Of a stretch of DNA of 64,000 bases, positions 25,070 to 34,681 are shown piece by piece. The stretch is from Bog-473 sp963736525 (GTDB taxonomy: Bacteria > Actinomycetota > Acidimicrobiia > Acidimicrobiales > RAAP-2). The DNA lies in NCBI GenBank assembly GCA_963736525.1, contig CAVTPF010000014.1, forward strand, positions 124,001 through 188,000, in the 5' to 3' direction. The translations under genes were made by a program, and so were the position numbers. The notes under the pieces were generated by a model. That model made no database searches, was not told the origin of the DNA, and saw only the letters and a program-made list of their open reading frames with translations. Position 1 is the stretch's first letter. Every line of letters starts with the position of its first letter.

Positions 25070-26423
25070 GTGCATGGGCCGCATTCGCACCCGAAAGAGG
25101 ATCTGACCCTGCACACCTTCAGCTCCGCTGCGTCCGCAGGCCTGCCCGGACCGGGCTGGCTCTGCGAGCGCCGAGCCGCCGGCTACGAGGCCTTCGCGTC
25201 GACCCCGCTGCCCACCGAGAGCGAAGAGGTCTGGCGTTACTCGCCCATCGACGACCTCGCCCTCGACGAGTTCACCCCCCAGGCCCTCGCCGAGACGAGC
25301 CCGGACCGGGCGGGGGAGGACCTGTTCGACGCGCTCGCGGCCGCGCTCGGCACGACGGCGGGAAGCGTCTTCGTCCACGGGGGCCGCGCCGGCGCGTTCG
25401 CCGGTTCGCGGCCCAGCCCGGGGTCCGGCGCAGCCTCCTTCTCCTTCGGGCGGGCCGACGACGTGCCCGCTTCGGGCGACATGTTGGGGTCGGTGCAGCG
25501 CGGGGGACGCGCTGGTGCGCCTGAACGACGCCTTCGCGCCCGACCCCGTGTTCGTCGACGTGCCCGACGGCGTAGCGGTGGACGGGCCGCTCCTGCTCGT
25601 CCACTGGTGCGACCCGGCGGCGGCCGCCTTCCCGCGCACCGTCGTGCGGGTGGGCCAAGGCGCCCGCCTGTCGGTGGTCGAGGTCTTCGCCGGCGCCGAG
25701 GGGCCGGCGCGGTCGCTGGTCGTGCCGGTGACCGAGCTGTCGGCGGCGGACGGCGGGTCGCTCTCCTACGTGTCACTGCAGCTCCTCGGCGGCGCGGCGT
25801 GGTCGATCGCCCGGCTGGCCGCCAGGGGCGGAGGCAGCTCCTCGCTGCGCACGTTCACCGTGGGGCTGGGTGCCGCCTACGGCAGGGTGCGCGCCGACAT
25901 CTCGCTGGAGGGGCGGGACGCCCGCAGCGAGATCCTGTCCGCCTACGTCGGCGTCGGGACCCAGGTGCACGACATCCGCACCCTCCAGGACCATGCGGCC
26001 CCGCGCACCACCAGCGAGCTGCTGTGCGAAGGTGCCGTCGCCGGCCGGTCCCGCTCGGTCTACAGCGGGCTCATCCGGGTCCACCGCGGCGCGGTCCGTA
26101 GCGACGCCCGCCAGACCAACCACAACCTGGTGCTCGACGAGGGCGCGCACGCCGACTCGGTGCCGAACCTCGACATCCTCGAGAACGACGTCAAGTGCTC
26201 CCACGCATCGACGGTGGGGCCGATCGACGAGGACCAGCGCTATTACATCGAGTCACGGGGCGTGGAGCCAGACGTGGCCGAGGGGTTGATCGTCCGGGGC
26301 TTCTTCGACGCCATCATCGAACGCGGCCCCGTTCCCGAGGCGACCCCACTCCTCCGACGCGAGGTGCACGACCGTCTCGATGCCGCTCTGGGTGGTCGCC
26401 GGGTTGTGGTCGCCGGTGTCTGA
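25070..26423 (+). pseudogene. sufD: SufD, interrupted by a +1 frameshift in a 5-G run
   Basis: The N-terminal part runs from about 25070-25501 (GPGWLCERRAAGYEAF, EEVWRYSPIDDLALDEF) and the C-terminal beta-helix from about 25507-26423 in the next frame (SRSVYSGLIRVHRGA, ILENDVKCSHASTVG, EDQRYYIESRG). Removing one G from the run at 25502-25506 joins them as VQRGDALVRLNDAF and restores a normal ~440-residue SufD. SufD pairs with SufB in the SufBCD scaffold. Otherwise well conserved, so an assembly error or very recent mutation is likelier than an old pseudogene. Start unclear: GTG 25070, or CTG 25103 behind AAAGAGG. Confidence 0.85.
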
Positions 26424-26733
26424 GACCCGGGCGCTGTGCAAGACCGACGAACTGGCGTCCGGTCAGGCGCGGCGGTTCGACGTTGCCGGCCGTCGGATCG
26501 CGCTGGTGCGGATCGGCGACGAGTTCCACGCCATCGACGACGAGTGCAGCCACGAGGACTACTCGCTGGCCGAGGGCGAGGTGTGGGCCGAGGAGTGCCA
26601 GATCGAGTGCCCGCGGCACGGCAGCACGTTCGATCTCGTGACCGGCGCGCCGTGCTCGCTCCCGGCCACGCGGCCCGTTGCGGTCTACGACGTCGTGGTC
26701 GACGACGGCACGGTCTCGGTGGTGCTGCCGTGA
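26416..26733 (+). CDS. Rieske [2Fe-2S] protein of the suf cluster
   Basis: 105 residues, small Rieske ferredoxin related to oxygenase ferredoxin subunits. The ligand pairs are C-x-H (CSH) and C-x2-H (CPRH), with the usual GSTFDL turn after the second. GTG 26416 overlaps the sufD stop by 8 nt, and the next gene, sufC1, overlaps its TGA by 4 nt. Such proteins are common in actinobacterial suf operons. An electron-transfer role in cluster assembly is presumed but not established. Confidence 0.88.
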   Translation: MSETRALCKTDELASGQARRFDVAGRRIALVRIGDEFHAIDDECSHEDYSLAEGEVWAEECQIECPRHGSTFDLVTGAPCSLPATRPVAVYDVVVDDGTVSVVLP

Positions 26734-27461
26734 GCGGCGAGCATGTGTTCGAGGTCAAGGGCCTCCATGCCTCCGCCGGCGGGCGCGAGGTGCTGCACGG
26801 CATCGACCTGGTGGTGCGCAGCGGCGAGGTGCACGTGATCATGGGCCCCAACGGCTCGGGTAAGAGCACATTGGCGCACGCGCTGATGGGCCGGCCCGGC
26901 ACGGAGGTCACCGAGGGTTCCATCACCATGGACGGCCGGGAGCTTCGCGGAACGCCTGCGTGGGAGCGGGCGCGTGCCGGCCTCTTCCTCGCGCTCCAGC
27001 GCCCGGTGGAGGTGCCCGGTGTGGGCCTGCACTCGCTGTTGGCCGCCGCGGCTGGAGGTCCCGACGCGGCCGGGACGTTGCAAGACCGCATGGTCGAAGA
27101 GGCGAAGGCGGTCGGGCTCGACACCCGGCTGCTGGAGCGGCCGCTCAACGTCGACCTCTCCGGTGGCGAGCGAAAGCGCACCGAAATGGTGCAGCTCGGC
27201 GTCATGCGGCCGGCCATCGGCATCCTCGACGAAGTCGACTCGGGGCTCGACGTCGACGCGCTGGGTGAGGTGGCGCGCCGGTTGCAGCTCGCCACGACGG
27301 AGTGGTGCGTCGGCCTTCTCGCCATCACGCACTTCAACCGGTTCCTCGTGCAATTGGAGGCGGATCTGGTGCACGTACTGGTGGACGGCCGCATCGTTGC
27401 CACGGGCGATGCAGACCTGGCGTTGCAGCTCGAACGCACCGGGTACACCGGATACCAGTAG
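26730..27461 (+). CDS. sufC1: SufC ATPase, first and divergent copy
   Basis: 243 residues, ABC-type ATPase. Walker A GPNGSGKST (41-49), signature LSGGERKR, Walker B ILDEVDSG with the catalytic Glu, and H-loop AITHF are intact. In SufBCD the ATPase drives remodelling of the scaffold. The Q-loop region reads LALQRPVEVPG rather than the usual AFQYPxEIPG of sufC2 at 33 kb. GTG start overlaps the Rieske stop. It ends the plus-strand suf block. The name sufC1 is mine, to separate the two copies. Confidence 0.92.
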   Translation: MSGEHVFEVKGLHASAGGREVLHGIDLVVRSGEVHVIMGPNGSGKSTLAHALMGRPGTEVTEGSITMDGRELRGTPAWERARAGLFLALQRPVEVPGVGLHSLLAAAAGGPDAAGTLQDRMVEEAKAVGLDTRLLERPLNVDLSGGERKRTEMVQLGVMRPAIGILDEVDSGLDVDALGEVARRLQLATTEWCVGLLAITHFNRFLVQLEADLVHVLVDGRIVATGDADLALQLERTGYTGYQ

Positions 27462-27487
27462 ACCCGCTGACCTGCGCTGACCCGGTC

Positions 27488-27503
27488 CGGCCGGCGCCGG
27501 CCG
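27488..27503. terminator. 16-bp GC palindrome after sufC1
   Basis: CGGCCGGCGCCGGCCG is a perfect palindrome 26 bp after the sufC1 stop, in the 85-bp gap before the LCP gene. It would form a strong hairpin on the suf transcript. There is no T-run, so it may instead be a stabilising hairpin or a protein site. Confidence 0.4.
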
Positions 27504-27546
27504 CCTGCCGCCAATTGCGCGACTGTGCTTGGTACCGTACATCGGC

Positions 27547-28932
27547 ATGGCGAACGGTCGTCCGACGGGCGACGGGTCGGACCGCTCCTCCCGAAGAATT
27601 CGTGGCCGGAGCGCGAACCAGGAGGGGTTGGCGGCCCTCGGCCGCCAGATGCGCGCCGGGTCCGACGGGGAGAGCGTGGCCAACGAATCCGGGTTGCGGG
27701 CCCTGGGCGCCCGCATCGACGACGCCGCGACGAAGCCGAAGCGCACGGTGCGGCGCAGCGGGAAGCCCAAGTGGAGCGCCGGCAAGAAGACGGTCGTCGC
27801 GCTGCTCAGCGTGGTCGTGCTCCTGGTGGCGGTCGTCGGGGGCGGCTATGCCTACCTGCGGTACCGCTACGACCAGATCAGCAAGATCCACATTGCCAGC
27901 GAGGTGGCAGTGGCGGACGGCGCTCCCTTCACCGTTCTCGTCATCGGCTCGGACACCCGTGTCGGCGAGTCCGCCGCCGCGGCCCAGGCGTTCGGCTCGG
28001 CCTCTGAGGTCACCGGGCAGCGCAGTGACGTCGTACAGCTGTGGCGCGTGACCCCGTCCACCAAGCAGATCCAGATCCTGTCCATCCCGCGCGACACCGT
28101 CGTCACGATGCTGCCGCCCGACAGCCAGCAGTTCGGCACGTACAACCGGATCAACTCCTCCTACAATTCGGGAGCCAACCAATTGGTCAAGACGATCACC
28201 GCCAATTTCGGCATCCCGATCAACCACGTCGTGCAGGTCGACTTCTCGGGTTTCCAGGACGCCGTCAACGCGTTGGGCGGCATCTACCTCGACTTCCCGT
28301 ACCCGGCCAAGGACGCCTACTCGGGGCTCGACATCACGACGACGGGCTGCCAGCTCCTCAACGGCGCCCAGGGACTGGCCGTGGCGCGGGCCCGCCACTA
28401 CGAGTACTACGCCGACGGTTACTGGCAGTACGACGGCACCAGCGACTTCGGGCGCATTCAGCGCCAGGACGTGTTCATCAAGGCGCTCATGAGCGCGGCG
28501 AAGTCGAAGATCAACCCGCTCACCGTCAATGCCTTCATCGGCTCCATCCACGAGGGCATCCAGATCGACGACGGCCTCAGCTTCAACGAGCTCATCGGGC
28601 TGGCCCTCGCCTATCACTCCTACGACCCCGCCAACCTGCAAGCGCAGACCCTCCCCACCGTGGCGGCCAACGGCTTCGGCGACCTGGGCGACGTGTTGAC
28701 GGTGGACCAGCCGGCGGCGCAGCAGATGCTGGTGAACATCTTCGGCTCGAGCCTCGTCACCCCCACCAACGCGCCGCCCGACGCGGCGGGCAACCCCAAC
28801 CCGCCGCCGCCGGTGACGCCCACGACCGCGGCGGCGGCGCCGGCCAGTGCCTCCACGCCCGCGGCGCCGGCCAGCACCGCCCCGACCACGGCCCCGCCGT
28901 CCTTCGACCCCACCACCTGCAGCCCGGCCTAA
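27547..28932 (+). CDS. LytR-CpsA-Psr (LCP) family wall-polymer transferase
   Basis: 461 residues. Basic cytoplasmic N-terminus (about 1-80), one transmembrane helix (about 82-102), and an extracellular LCP domain (about 120-330). LCP hallmarks are VIGSDTR, the SIPRDTVV segment with the phosphate-binding Arg, and a FGRIQRQDVF motif near the C-end of the domain. A Pro/Ala/Thr-rich tail (about 400-455) follows. LCP proteins attach lipid-linked polymers such as arabinogalactan or teichoic-like glycans to peptidoglycan. ATG 27547 chosen over a GTG upstream because it precedes a typical basic N-terminus. Confidence 0.92.
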   Translation: MANGRPTGDGSDRSSRRIRGRSANQEGLAALGRQMRAGSDGESVANESGLRALGARIDDAATKPKRTVRRSGKPKWSAGKKTVVALLSVVVLLVAVVGGGYAYLRYRYDQISKIHIASEVAVADGAPFTVLVIGSDTRVGESAAAAQAFGSASEVTGQRSDVVQLWRVTPSTKQIQILSIPRDTVVTMLPPDSQQFGTYNRINSSYNSGANQLVKTITANFGIPINHVVQVDFSGFQDAVNALGGIYLDFPYPAKDAYSGLDITTTGCQLLNGAQGLAVARARHYEYYADGYWQYDGTSDFGRIQRQDVFIKALMSAAKSKINPLTVNAFIGSIHEGIQIDDGLSFNELIGLALAYHSYDPANLQAQTLPTVAANGFGDLGDVLTVDQPAAQQMLVNIFGSSLVTPTNAPPDAAGNPNPPPPVTPTTAAAAPASASTPAAPASTAPTTAPPSFDPTTCSPA

Positions 28933-28949
28933 GCGCCGACGTCCGGCGC
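28933..28949. terminator. Hairpin between LCP gene and convergent methyltransferase
   Basis: GCGCCG (28933-28938) and CGGCGC (28944-28949) pair across a 5-nt loop directly after the LCP stop codon. The gap between the convergent stops is 34 bp. Compact GC stem, no T-run. Confidence 0.45.
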
Positions 28950-28966
28950 ATGCTCGCGCCGGGGGG

Positions 28967-29788
28967 TCACGCCTTCCTGGCGACCACGAAGAACCAGTCG
29001 GAGTCCGTCGTGCCCGTGTCCTCCGCGAGAGGGGACCCTTCCGAGGTGAGGAGCTCGGCAGGGACGAACCCTGACCCGGCAAGGGCACGACGCTCCGTGG
29101 CAACCGTCGTGAAATGCATCAGTCGGAAGTCGGCGTGGGCGACAGGTGAGGTTGCCCAGTCGCCGTGGTCTTCGGCCCGCTTTCGCTCTGTCCACCAGTT
29201 GGCATAGAGGCGGGGATACTCAGGCAACCGCCGCGGCAGCCTCAGGACGAATCCCGCAATCGCTCGAACAAGGGCACCGAGCGACCTGCCCGACGACACA
29301 TGCCATGGCGGCTTTCCGTACATCGACCCGTTCCTCGACACTGTGGAATACGCAAAGATGCCTCCAGGGAGCAGGACACGATGAACTTCTGTCAGCACCC
29401 TTTGACGGTCTTCGTGGTTGTTGTAGTCGATGCCGTTGTAGCTGAAGAACACCATCTTGAACTCATTCGCCGGGAACCGGGAAAGATCGCGAGCGTCGCC
29501 CTGACGCACGTCCAAACCCGGATAGGCGGCCCGACACACCTCAACCATCTCCTGTGACCATTCGATTCCGACGTAGTCGCTAGTCAGCAGGCGCAACAGC
29601 CATGCCGTGCGACCCGCGCCCACGCCGAGGTCGAGCACCCGAGATCCCCGTACCTCGTCAGCGAGGGAGTTGATCGCGATCCGCTCAGCGTCGTCGATCC
29701 AGCCCTGCAGGGTTCCGTACTTCTGGACGCGAGGACGCATCCGCCACGCGTCCCGAGTCTGGTCGAAGCTACTGGACGAGGTAGTCAT
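28967..29788 (-). CDS. SAM-dependent methyltransferase
   Basis: 273 residues. Motif I VLDLGVGAGRTAWLL, an acidic residue in GIEWSQEM, a FFSYNGIDY motif IV region and LLPGGIFAYST (post-motif III) match class I methyltransferases. ATG 29788 has a GAGAAG site upstream. Gene base composition is somewhat less GC-biased than its neighbours, as is the next gene. Acceptor unknown. Together with the GNAT-like gene 96 bp upstream it may modify a cell-surface glycan or secondary product. Confidence 0.8.
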   Translation of the reverse strand: MTTSSSSFDQTRDAWRMRPRVQKYGTLQGWIDDAERIAINSLADEVRGSRVLDLGVGAGRTAWLLRLLTSDYVGIEWSQEMVEVCRAAYPGLDVRQGDARDLSRFPANEFKMVFFSYNGIDYNNHEDRQRVLTEVHRVLLPGGIFAYSTVSRNGSMYGKPPWHVSSGRSLGALVRAIAGFVLRLPRRLPEYPRLYANWWTERKRAEDHGDWATSPVAHADFRLMHFTTVATERRALAGSGFVPAELLTSEGSPLAEDTGTTDSDWFFVVARKA

Positions 29789-29884
29789 CGCCACTTCTCT
29801 CGCACGCCGAGCGGCGTGATTCGCCTACCCGAAAATGGTTCAGTATGAAGGAGACACTACCCGGCATGGGGCGTTGCCCCACGC

Positions 29885-31069
29885 CTACGTGCTTCGATGC
29901 CAATCGAGTCGCCCGTACCCGCCACCCTCCGCCAGCTCCACGAGGGTGGCGTTGTTGAGGCGTATCCGCTCGCCCGTCCTGAAGATTCCGGCACGGAGAT
30001 AGCGGTCGAGCTTGAGGAACTCGAGCCAACGCGTGTCGCGCTCTCCGCGCAAGCCGAAGACGCTCGTCGACACGCCCCGACGCTCGGGGTACTCACCGAG
30101 CGCGAACTCGTTGTTCGCGAAGGTGCAGACGTCCAGTGTCGACGCGTCGGTCTCTTCCTGGAACCACGTGTGGGTCGAGAGATGCAGCTGCGCTCCGGGG
30201 CTGTACTTCACGTATCGCTCGTCGTACGACCACTTCACCATCGACAGGTTCGAGCCGCTGCGGATGATGCACTCCATGGCGGCAGTCGTGTCGCCGACCT
30301 CGAGGGCCAGCAAGTGGAACCGGCCCGAGGCGGCGAAACGGCGCGCCATGTCGAGGAACCACTCGGCTTCGCCGGGCCGGGTTGTCATCGCGACGCCATC
30401 GGCGGCCTTGTAGCCGGACGCCTCGAGGGCGACGTATCGGCCCGGTCCGTCCGGGTCGGACCCCCGGTCGACGATACGCGGCTCGCCCCCGATCTCCCGA
30501 CTGAGCCCGCGCAGCTTGCGTGCTCGATTGGCGAGCGTCTTCTTGGAGTGCATCGAGCCCGTCTCGGTGCCGTCCGGTCGGGACATGAACGGTATTTCCC
30601 AGCTCGCGTGCGTCCTCCACGGGATACCGAGCTCCCGTGCCGCGTCGCGGGCGAGCTCGCCGACCGGGCCGCGCTCGTTCACCCACTCCAGCACCAAGAG
30701 CCCCGGCCCACCGTGGGCGCTACGCGTTGCGAGTTCTGCGAGCACGGCCACCATTGCGTTGGCGCCGCGTTCTGCGTCAATGAGCGGGGTCGCGTCCCAC
30801 GTCATCCGGCGGATACGGGTCGACCACGCGGCACGCGGAATGGATCGCCAACGGCGCACTGCCTGCAGGGGGACGCACGCGTCGAACCGCCCGTCCTCTT
30901 CGACGACGAGGAGCGTGATCCTCGAGCCGTTGCAGAGGTGGACGGCGGCCGGGAGGACGCACTCCGGCTCGGACATCGGGTTCGGCGACGCGACGCGGGC
31001 GGCGAGGTCACGCCAGCGGGAAAGGTCGTCGTCGGAGATGGCAACGGGGTCGATCATCCGTACGTTCAT
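29885..31069 (-). CDS. GNAT/FemAB-like acyltransferase (BioF2-like, CelD type)
   Basis: 394 residues. The two-lobed pattern matches GNAT-like proteins annotated as cellulose-biosynthesis CelD/BioF2-like: an N-terminal half ending in WEIPFMSR, then KKTLANRARKLR and a central RYVALEASGYKAADG segment, and an LLALEVGDTTAAMECIIR strand. Such enzymes transfer acyl or aminoacyl groups to surface polymers. ATG 31069 has GAGGA upstream. The 258-bp upstream gap holds a TATGAT -10-like hexamer on the minus strand (31264-31269) and no other clear element. Confidence 0.7.
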   Translation of the reverse strand: MNVRMIDPVAISDDDLSRWRDLAARVASPNPMSEPECVLPAAVHLCNGSRITLLVVEEDGRFDACVPLQAVRRWRSIPRAAWSTRIRRMTWDATPLIDAERGANAMVAVLAELATRSAHGGPGLLVLEWVNERGPVGELARDAARELGIPWRTHASWEIPFMSRPDGTETGSMHSKKTLANRARKLRGLSREIGGEPRIVDRGSDPDGPGRYVALEASGYKAADGVAMTTRPGEAEWFLDMARRFAASGRFHLLALEVGDTTAAMECIIRSGSNLSMVKWSYDERYVKYSPGAQLHLSTHTWFQEETDASTLDVCTFANNEFALGEYPERRGVSTSVFGLRGERDTRWLEFLKLDRYLRAGIFRTGERIRLNNATLVELAEGGGYGRLDWHRST

Positions 31070-31327
31070 CGTCGGGAGTCCTCGTGCCGGCGGTCTACGA
31101 CCTTGATGCGGATCAGGCTGTGGCTGGGCATCGATCGAAGGAGCTCCTTCTCGGGCGTCCGCACGGTCTCATGGCACGCACTGTGGTTGAGCTGAGTGCC
31201 GTTGCGATGGCTCGATACCCCCGAACGGGCGTCGTGCCCGGCTGTCCCCGAGAGCGCCAAGGAATCATACATATCGGGCCTGGGCCGCTTGCTGCGGTCG
31301 GTGACCGCCTCGGGTCGGTCCTCCTGG

Positions 31328-31822
31328 TCAGGATGCCTCGGCGGCCACCTCGTCGAGGCCCTGGGCCAGGGCGTTCCAGCTGAGCGTGGCGCACTTGATG
31401 CGCACCGGGAACTTCACGACGCCCTGGAGCGCCGCCAGCTCGCCGAGCTTCTCGAGATCGATCTCGACGGGCTCGGCGCCGTCACCCTCCCCGTCGCCGT
31501 CGTGCTCGAGGGACGCCTCGTGGATCGACATCATCCCCTTGAACGTGCTGATCAGCTGGCGCACCTGTTCGACCGGCTTGCCCTTCACGGCGGCCGACAT
31601 GAGCGAGGCCGACGACTGGCTGATGGAGCACCCCGAGCCGCCGATCTTGAGGTCGGTCAGCTTCCCGTCCTCGACCACCATGGACACGACGACCTCGTCG
31701 CCGCACAGCGGGTTGAAGCCCTCGACCCGGTGCGCGGGTGGCGAGTCCAGCTCGCCGCGGTTCCTGGGCGAGCGGTAGTGGTCGAGGATGATCTCGCGGT
31801 ACAGCTCTTCGAGGTCGGCCAT
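31328..31822 (-). CDS. sufU: SufU, Zn-dependent sulfurtransferase
   Basis: 164 residues. Conserved C40-x-D42 (NPLCGDE), C65 (GSGCSIS) and C144 (RIKCATL) form the zinc/sulfur-transfer site. It takes persulfide from SufS and passes sulfur to SufBCD. It carries the insertion between the second and third Cys that separates SufU from IscU (here an acidic DGDGEGDGAE stretch). Its ATG overlaps the sufS stop by 1 nt (TGATG). Last gene of sufC2-sufS-sufU. Confidence 0.95.
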   Translation of the reverse strand: MADLEELYREIILDHYRSPRNRGELDSPPAHRVEGFNPLCGDEVVVSMVVEDGKLTDLKIGGSGCSISQSSASLMSAAVKGKPVEQVRQLISTFKGMMSIHEASLEHDGDGEGDGAEPVEIDLEKLGELAALQGVVKFPVRIKCATLSWNALAQGLDEVAAEAS

Positions 31823-33077
31823 CAGCCGAACAACCTACCGGCTTCGAGCAATCCCTCGATCAGCACCTCAATGTCGTGCTCGTCGCTGAACAGGGACAAC
31901 GAGGCCCGGGCGGTGGCCTGGACGCCGAGCCGCCGCATGAGCGGCTTGGCGCAGTGGTGGCCCGGCCGCACGCACACGCCGAACTGGTCCAACACTTGGG
32001 CCAGGTCGTGCGCGTGGACGTCGCGGTAGGCGAGTGACAACACACCGCCACGGTCCTCGCCCGCCGGGGGCCCGAAGACACGGCAGTCGGCTCCCAGCTT
32101 CTCCTCCAGGCGAGCCAGCGCGTGGTTGGTCAGCGCCAGCTCGTGGGCGCGGATGCGGTCCATCCCGATGTCGCCGAGGTACGCGATGGCCGCGGTGAGG
32201 CCCACGGCTTCGGCGATGGGCGGCGTGCCCGCCTCGAAGCGGGCCGGCGGGGGCGCCGGGCGGAAGGAGTCCAGCTTCACGTCGAGGATCATGCCGCCGC
32301 CCCCGAGGAAGGGCCCCATGGCGTCGAGCAGCTCGGCCCGTCCCCACAGCACGCCGATGCCGGTCGGCCCCATCATCTTGTGGGCCGAGAAGGCGATGAA
32401 GTCGACACCGAGGTCGCGCACGTCGACCGGCGCGTGCGGCACCAGCTGCGCGCCGTCGGCGACCACGAGCGCCCCGGCGCGGTGGGCCACCTCCGCCACG
32501 TGGGCCACCGGGTTGATGGTGCCGAGGACGTTGGACATCGTCGAGATGGCGACGACCTTGACGCCGTCGACCAGCCGGTCGAGGTCGTCGAGCACGAGCC
32601 GCCCGTCGTCGTCGATCGGGACGTAGCGCAGGTCGAGCCCGCCCAGCTCCTCGGAGAGGAGCATCCAGGGGACGATGTTGGCGTGGTGCTCCATCTCGGT
32701 GAGCAGGACGGCGTCGCCGGCCCGCAGGTTGGCCCGGCCCCACGAGTGCGCGACCAGGTTGAGCGCCTCGGTGGTGTTCTTGGTGAAGACGACCTCGCGC
32801 GCGGGTTCCGGCGCGCCGATGAAGCGGCCCGCTGCCACCCGAGCCCGCTCGTACAGGGCGGTCGCCTCCTCGGCCGTGGCGTAGACACCGCGATGGACGT
32901 TCGCGTGCGTCGTCTCGTAGTAGCGCGTCATGGCGCCGATGACCGCCTGGGGCTGCAGCGCGGACGAGGCGGAGTCGAGGTAGACGATGGGGCGGCCGTG
33001 CACGGTGCGCGCCAGGAGCGGGAAGTCCTTGCGCAACGCCTCCACGTTGAGCGGCGCCGCGCCGGCGGGGGCAGGCG

Positions 33078-33081
<4 letters not shown>
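31822..33081 (-). CDS. sufS: Cysteine desulfurase SufS
   Basis: 419 residues, PLP fold type I, group II desulfurase. PLP lysine K235 is in FSAHKMMGPTG. The active-site C377 is in GHHCAKPLMRR on a short loop, as in SufS rather than IscS. It abstracts sulfur from L-cysteine and hands persulfide to SufU. The ATG (33081) overlaps the sufC2 stop by 4 nt (ATGA). An alternative longer frame upstream is only the overlapping sufC2 sequence. Confidence 0.96.
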
Positions 33082-33833
<752 letters not shown>

Positions 33834-33840
33834 GGCTAAA

Positions 33841-33846
33841 AGCTTA
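33841..33846 (-). promoter_or_regulatory. Candidate -10 element for sufC2, leaderless-type spacing
   Basis: On the minus strand TAAGCT lies 7 nt before the sufC2 ATG inside an AT-rich island (AAAAAGGTAAGCTTTTAG). That spacing would start transcription at or near the ATG, as in leaderless actinobacterial mRNAs. No clear -35 and no Shine-Dalgarno sequence is visible. Confidence 0.4.
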
Positions 33847-33936
33847 CCTTTTTGGTCGGGTTTTCCCGCACGGGCTCCGCACGCCCTGGTCCGCCCGTTC
33901 CCCGGATGCGTGCCGCCGGCACCGTCCCGGCGAAAC

Positions 33937-34554
33937 TCACCACCCCCGGTCGACCCATTCCTGCAGGTGGGGAGCCTCGTGTCCCACCGTGGTGGACTGA
34001 CCGTGGCCGGGCAGGACGATCGTGTCCGGGCCGAACCGGGCGAAGATGCGCCGGTCGATCGACTCGATGATGGTGCCGAAGTCGCCCCCCTCGAAGGAGG
34101 TGTTGCCGGGGCCGCCGGGGAAGAGGGTGTCGCCACTGAACAGCAGGTTGGTGCCCTCGACCGAGAAGCAGATGGAGCCCGGGGTGTGGCCCGGCGTGGC
34201 CAAGGTCTTGATGCGCAGGTCACCGACCTCCAGCGTCTCGTCGTCGTCCAAGATGAGGTCGTAGCTCGGGAGCATCCCGGCGTCGGCGCTGGTGACGGCC
34301 ACCGAGATGCCGGCGTCGCGCACGGCCGGCACGGCCTGGATGTGGTCCCAGTGCCCGTGGGTCTCCACCACCTGGCGCACGCCCAGCTGCCGGCAGATGT
34401 CGAGGAGCGCTTCGTGCTCGTTGGCGGCGTCGATCAGCATGGCGTCTCCGGTGCGCCGGCAACGGAGGACGTAGACGTTGTTGTCCATCGGGCCCACCAC
34501 AATCTGGTGGACCTCGGCGGCGGCGTCACTCCAGATCTTCTCCAATTGTCCCAT
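33937..34554 (-). CDS. MBL-fold hydrolase, glyoxalase II-like
   Basis: 205 residues. The metal-binding THGHWDH (HxHxDH), the His in ATPGHTPGS, Asp in FSGDTLF and last His in LPGHG are in glyoxalase-II order. The substrate-binding C-terminal helical domain of true hydroxyacylglutathione hydrolase is absent, so it may act on another thioester or mycothiol-linked substrate. ATG 34554; divergent from an acyl-CoA dehydrogenase. Confidence 0.82.
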   Translation of the reverse strand: MGQLEKIWSDAAAEVHQIVVGPMDNNVYVLRCRRTGDAMLIDAANEHEALLDICRQLGVRQVVETHGHWDHIQAVPAVRDAGISVAVTSADAGMLPSYDLILDDDETLEVGDLRIKTLATPGHTPGSICFSVEGTNLLFSGDTLFPGGPGNTSFEGGDFGTIIESIDRRIFARFGPDTIVLPGHGQSTTVGHEAPHLQEWVDRGW

Positions 34555-34601
34555 GGCCCCAGCGTGGCACAGCGGGAGGGCTTCTGGTCGCAGAGCCCCC
34601 C

Positions 34602-34614
34602 TGTCTGGTAGACA
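34602..34614. promoter_or_regulatory. Inverted repeat in MBL / acyl-CoA dehydrogenase divergent region
   Basis: TGTCT-GGT-AGACA is a perfect 5-bp inverted repeat in the 127-bp interval between the MBL start and the acyl-CoA dehydrogenase start. It could bind a regulator of both genes. Short arms make chance likely enough to keep confidence low. Confidence 0.3.
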
Positions 34615-34681
34615 CCCTTGTGAACCACGCGACACGCCACCGGCCGGGCTGCCGGGGGAAGAGGTAGAGGAGCCCAGGCAC

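Noticed and set aside
31066..31272. 68-codon minus-strand frame before the GNAT-like gene
   Set aside because: It starts by a -10-like TATGAT and overlaps the next start, but has no ribosome site and no recognisable composition. It is more likely leader sequence.
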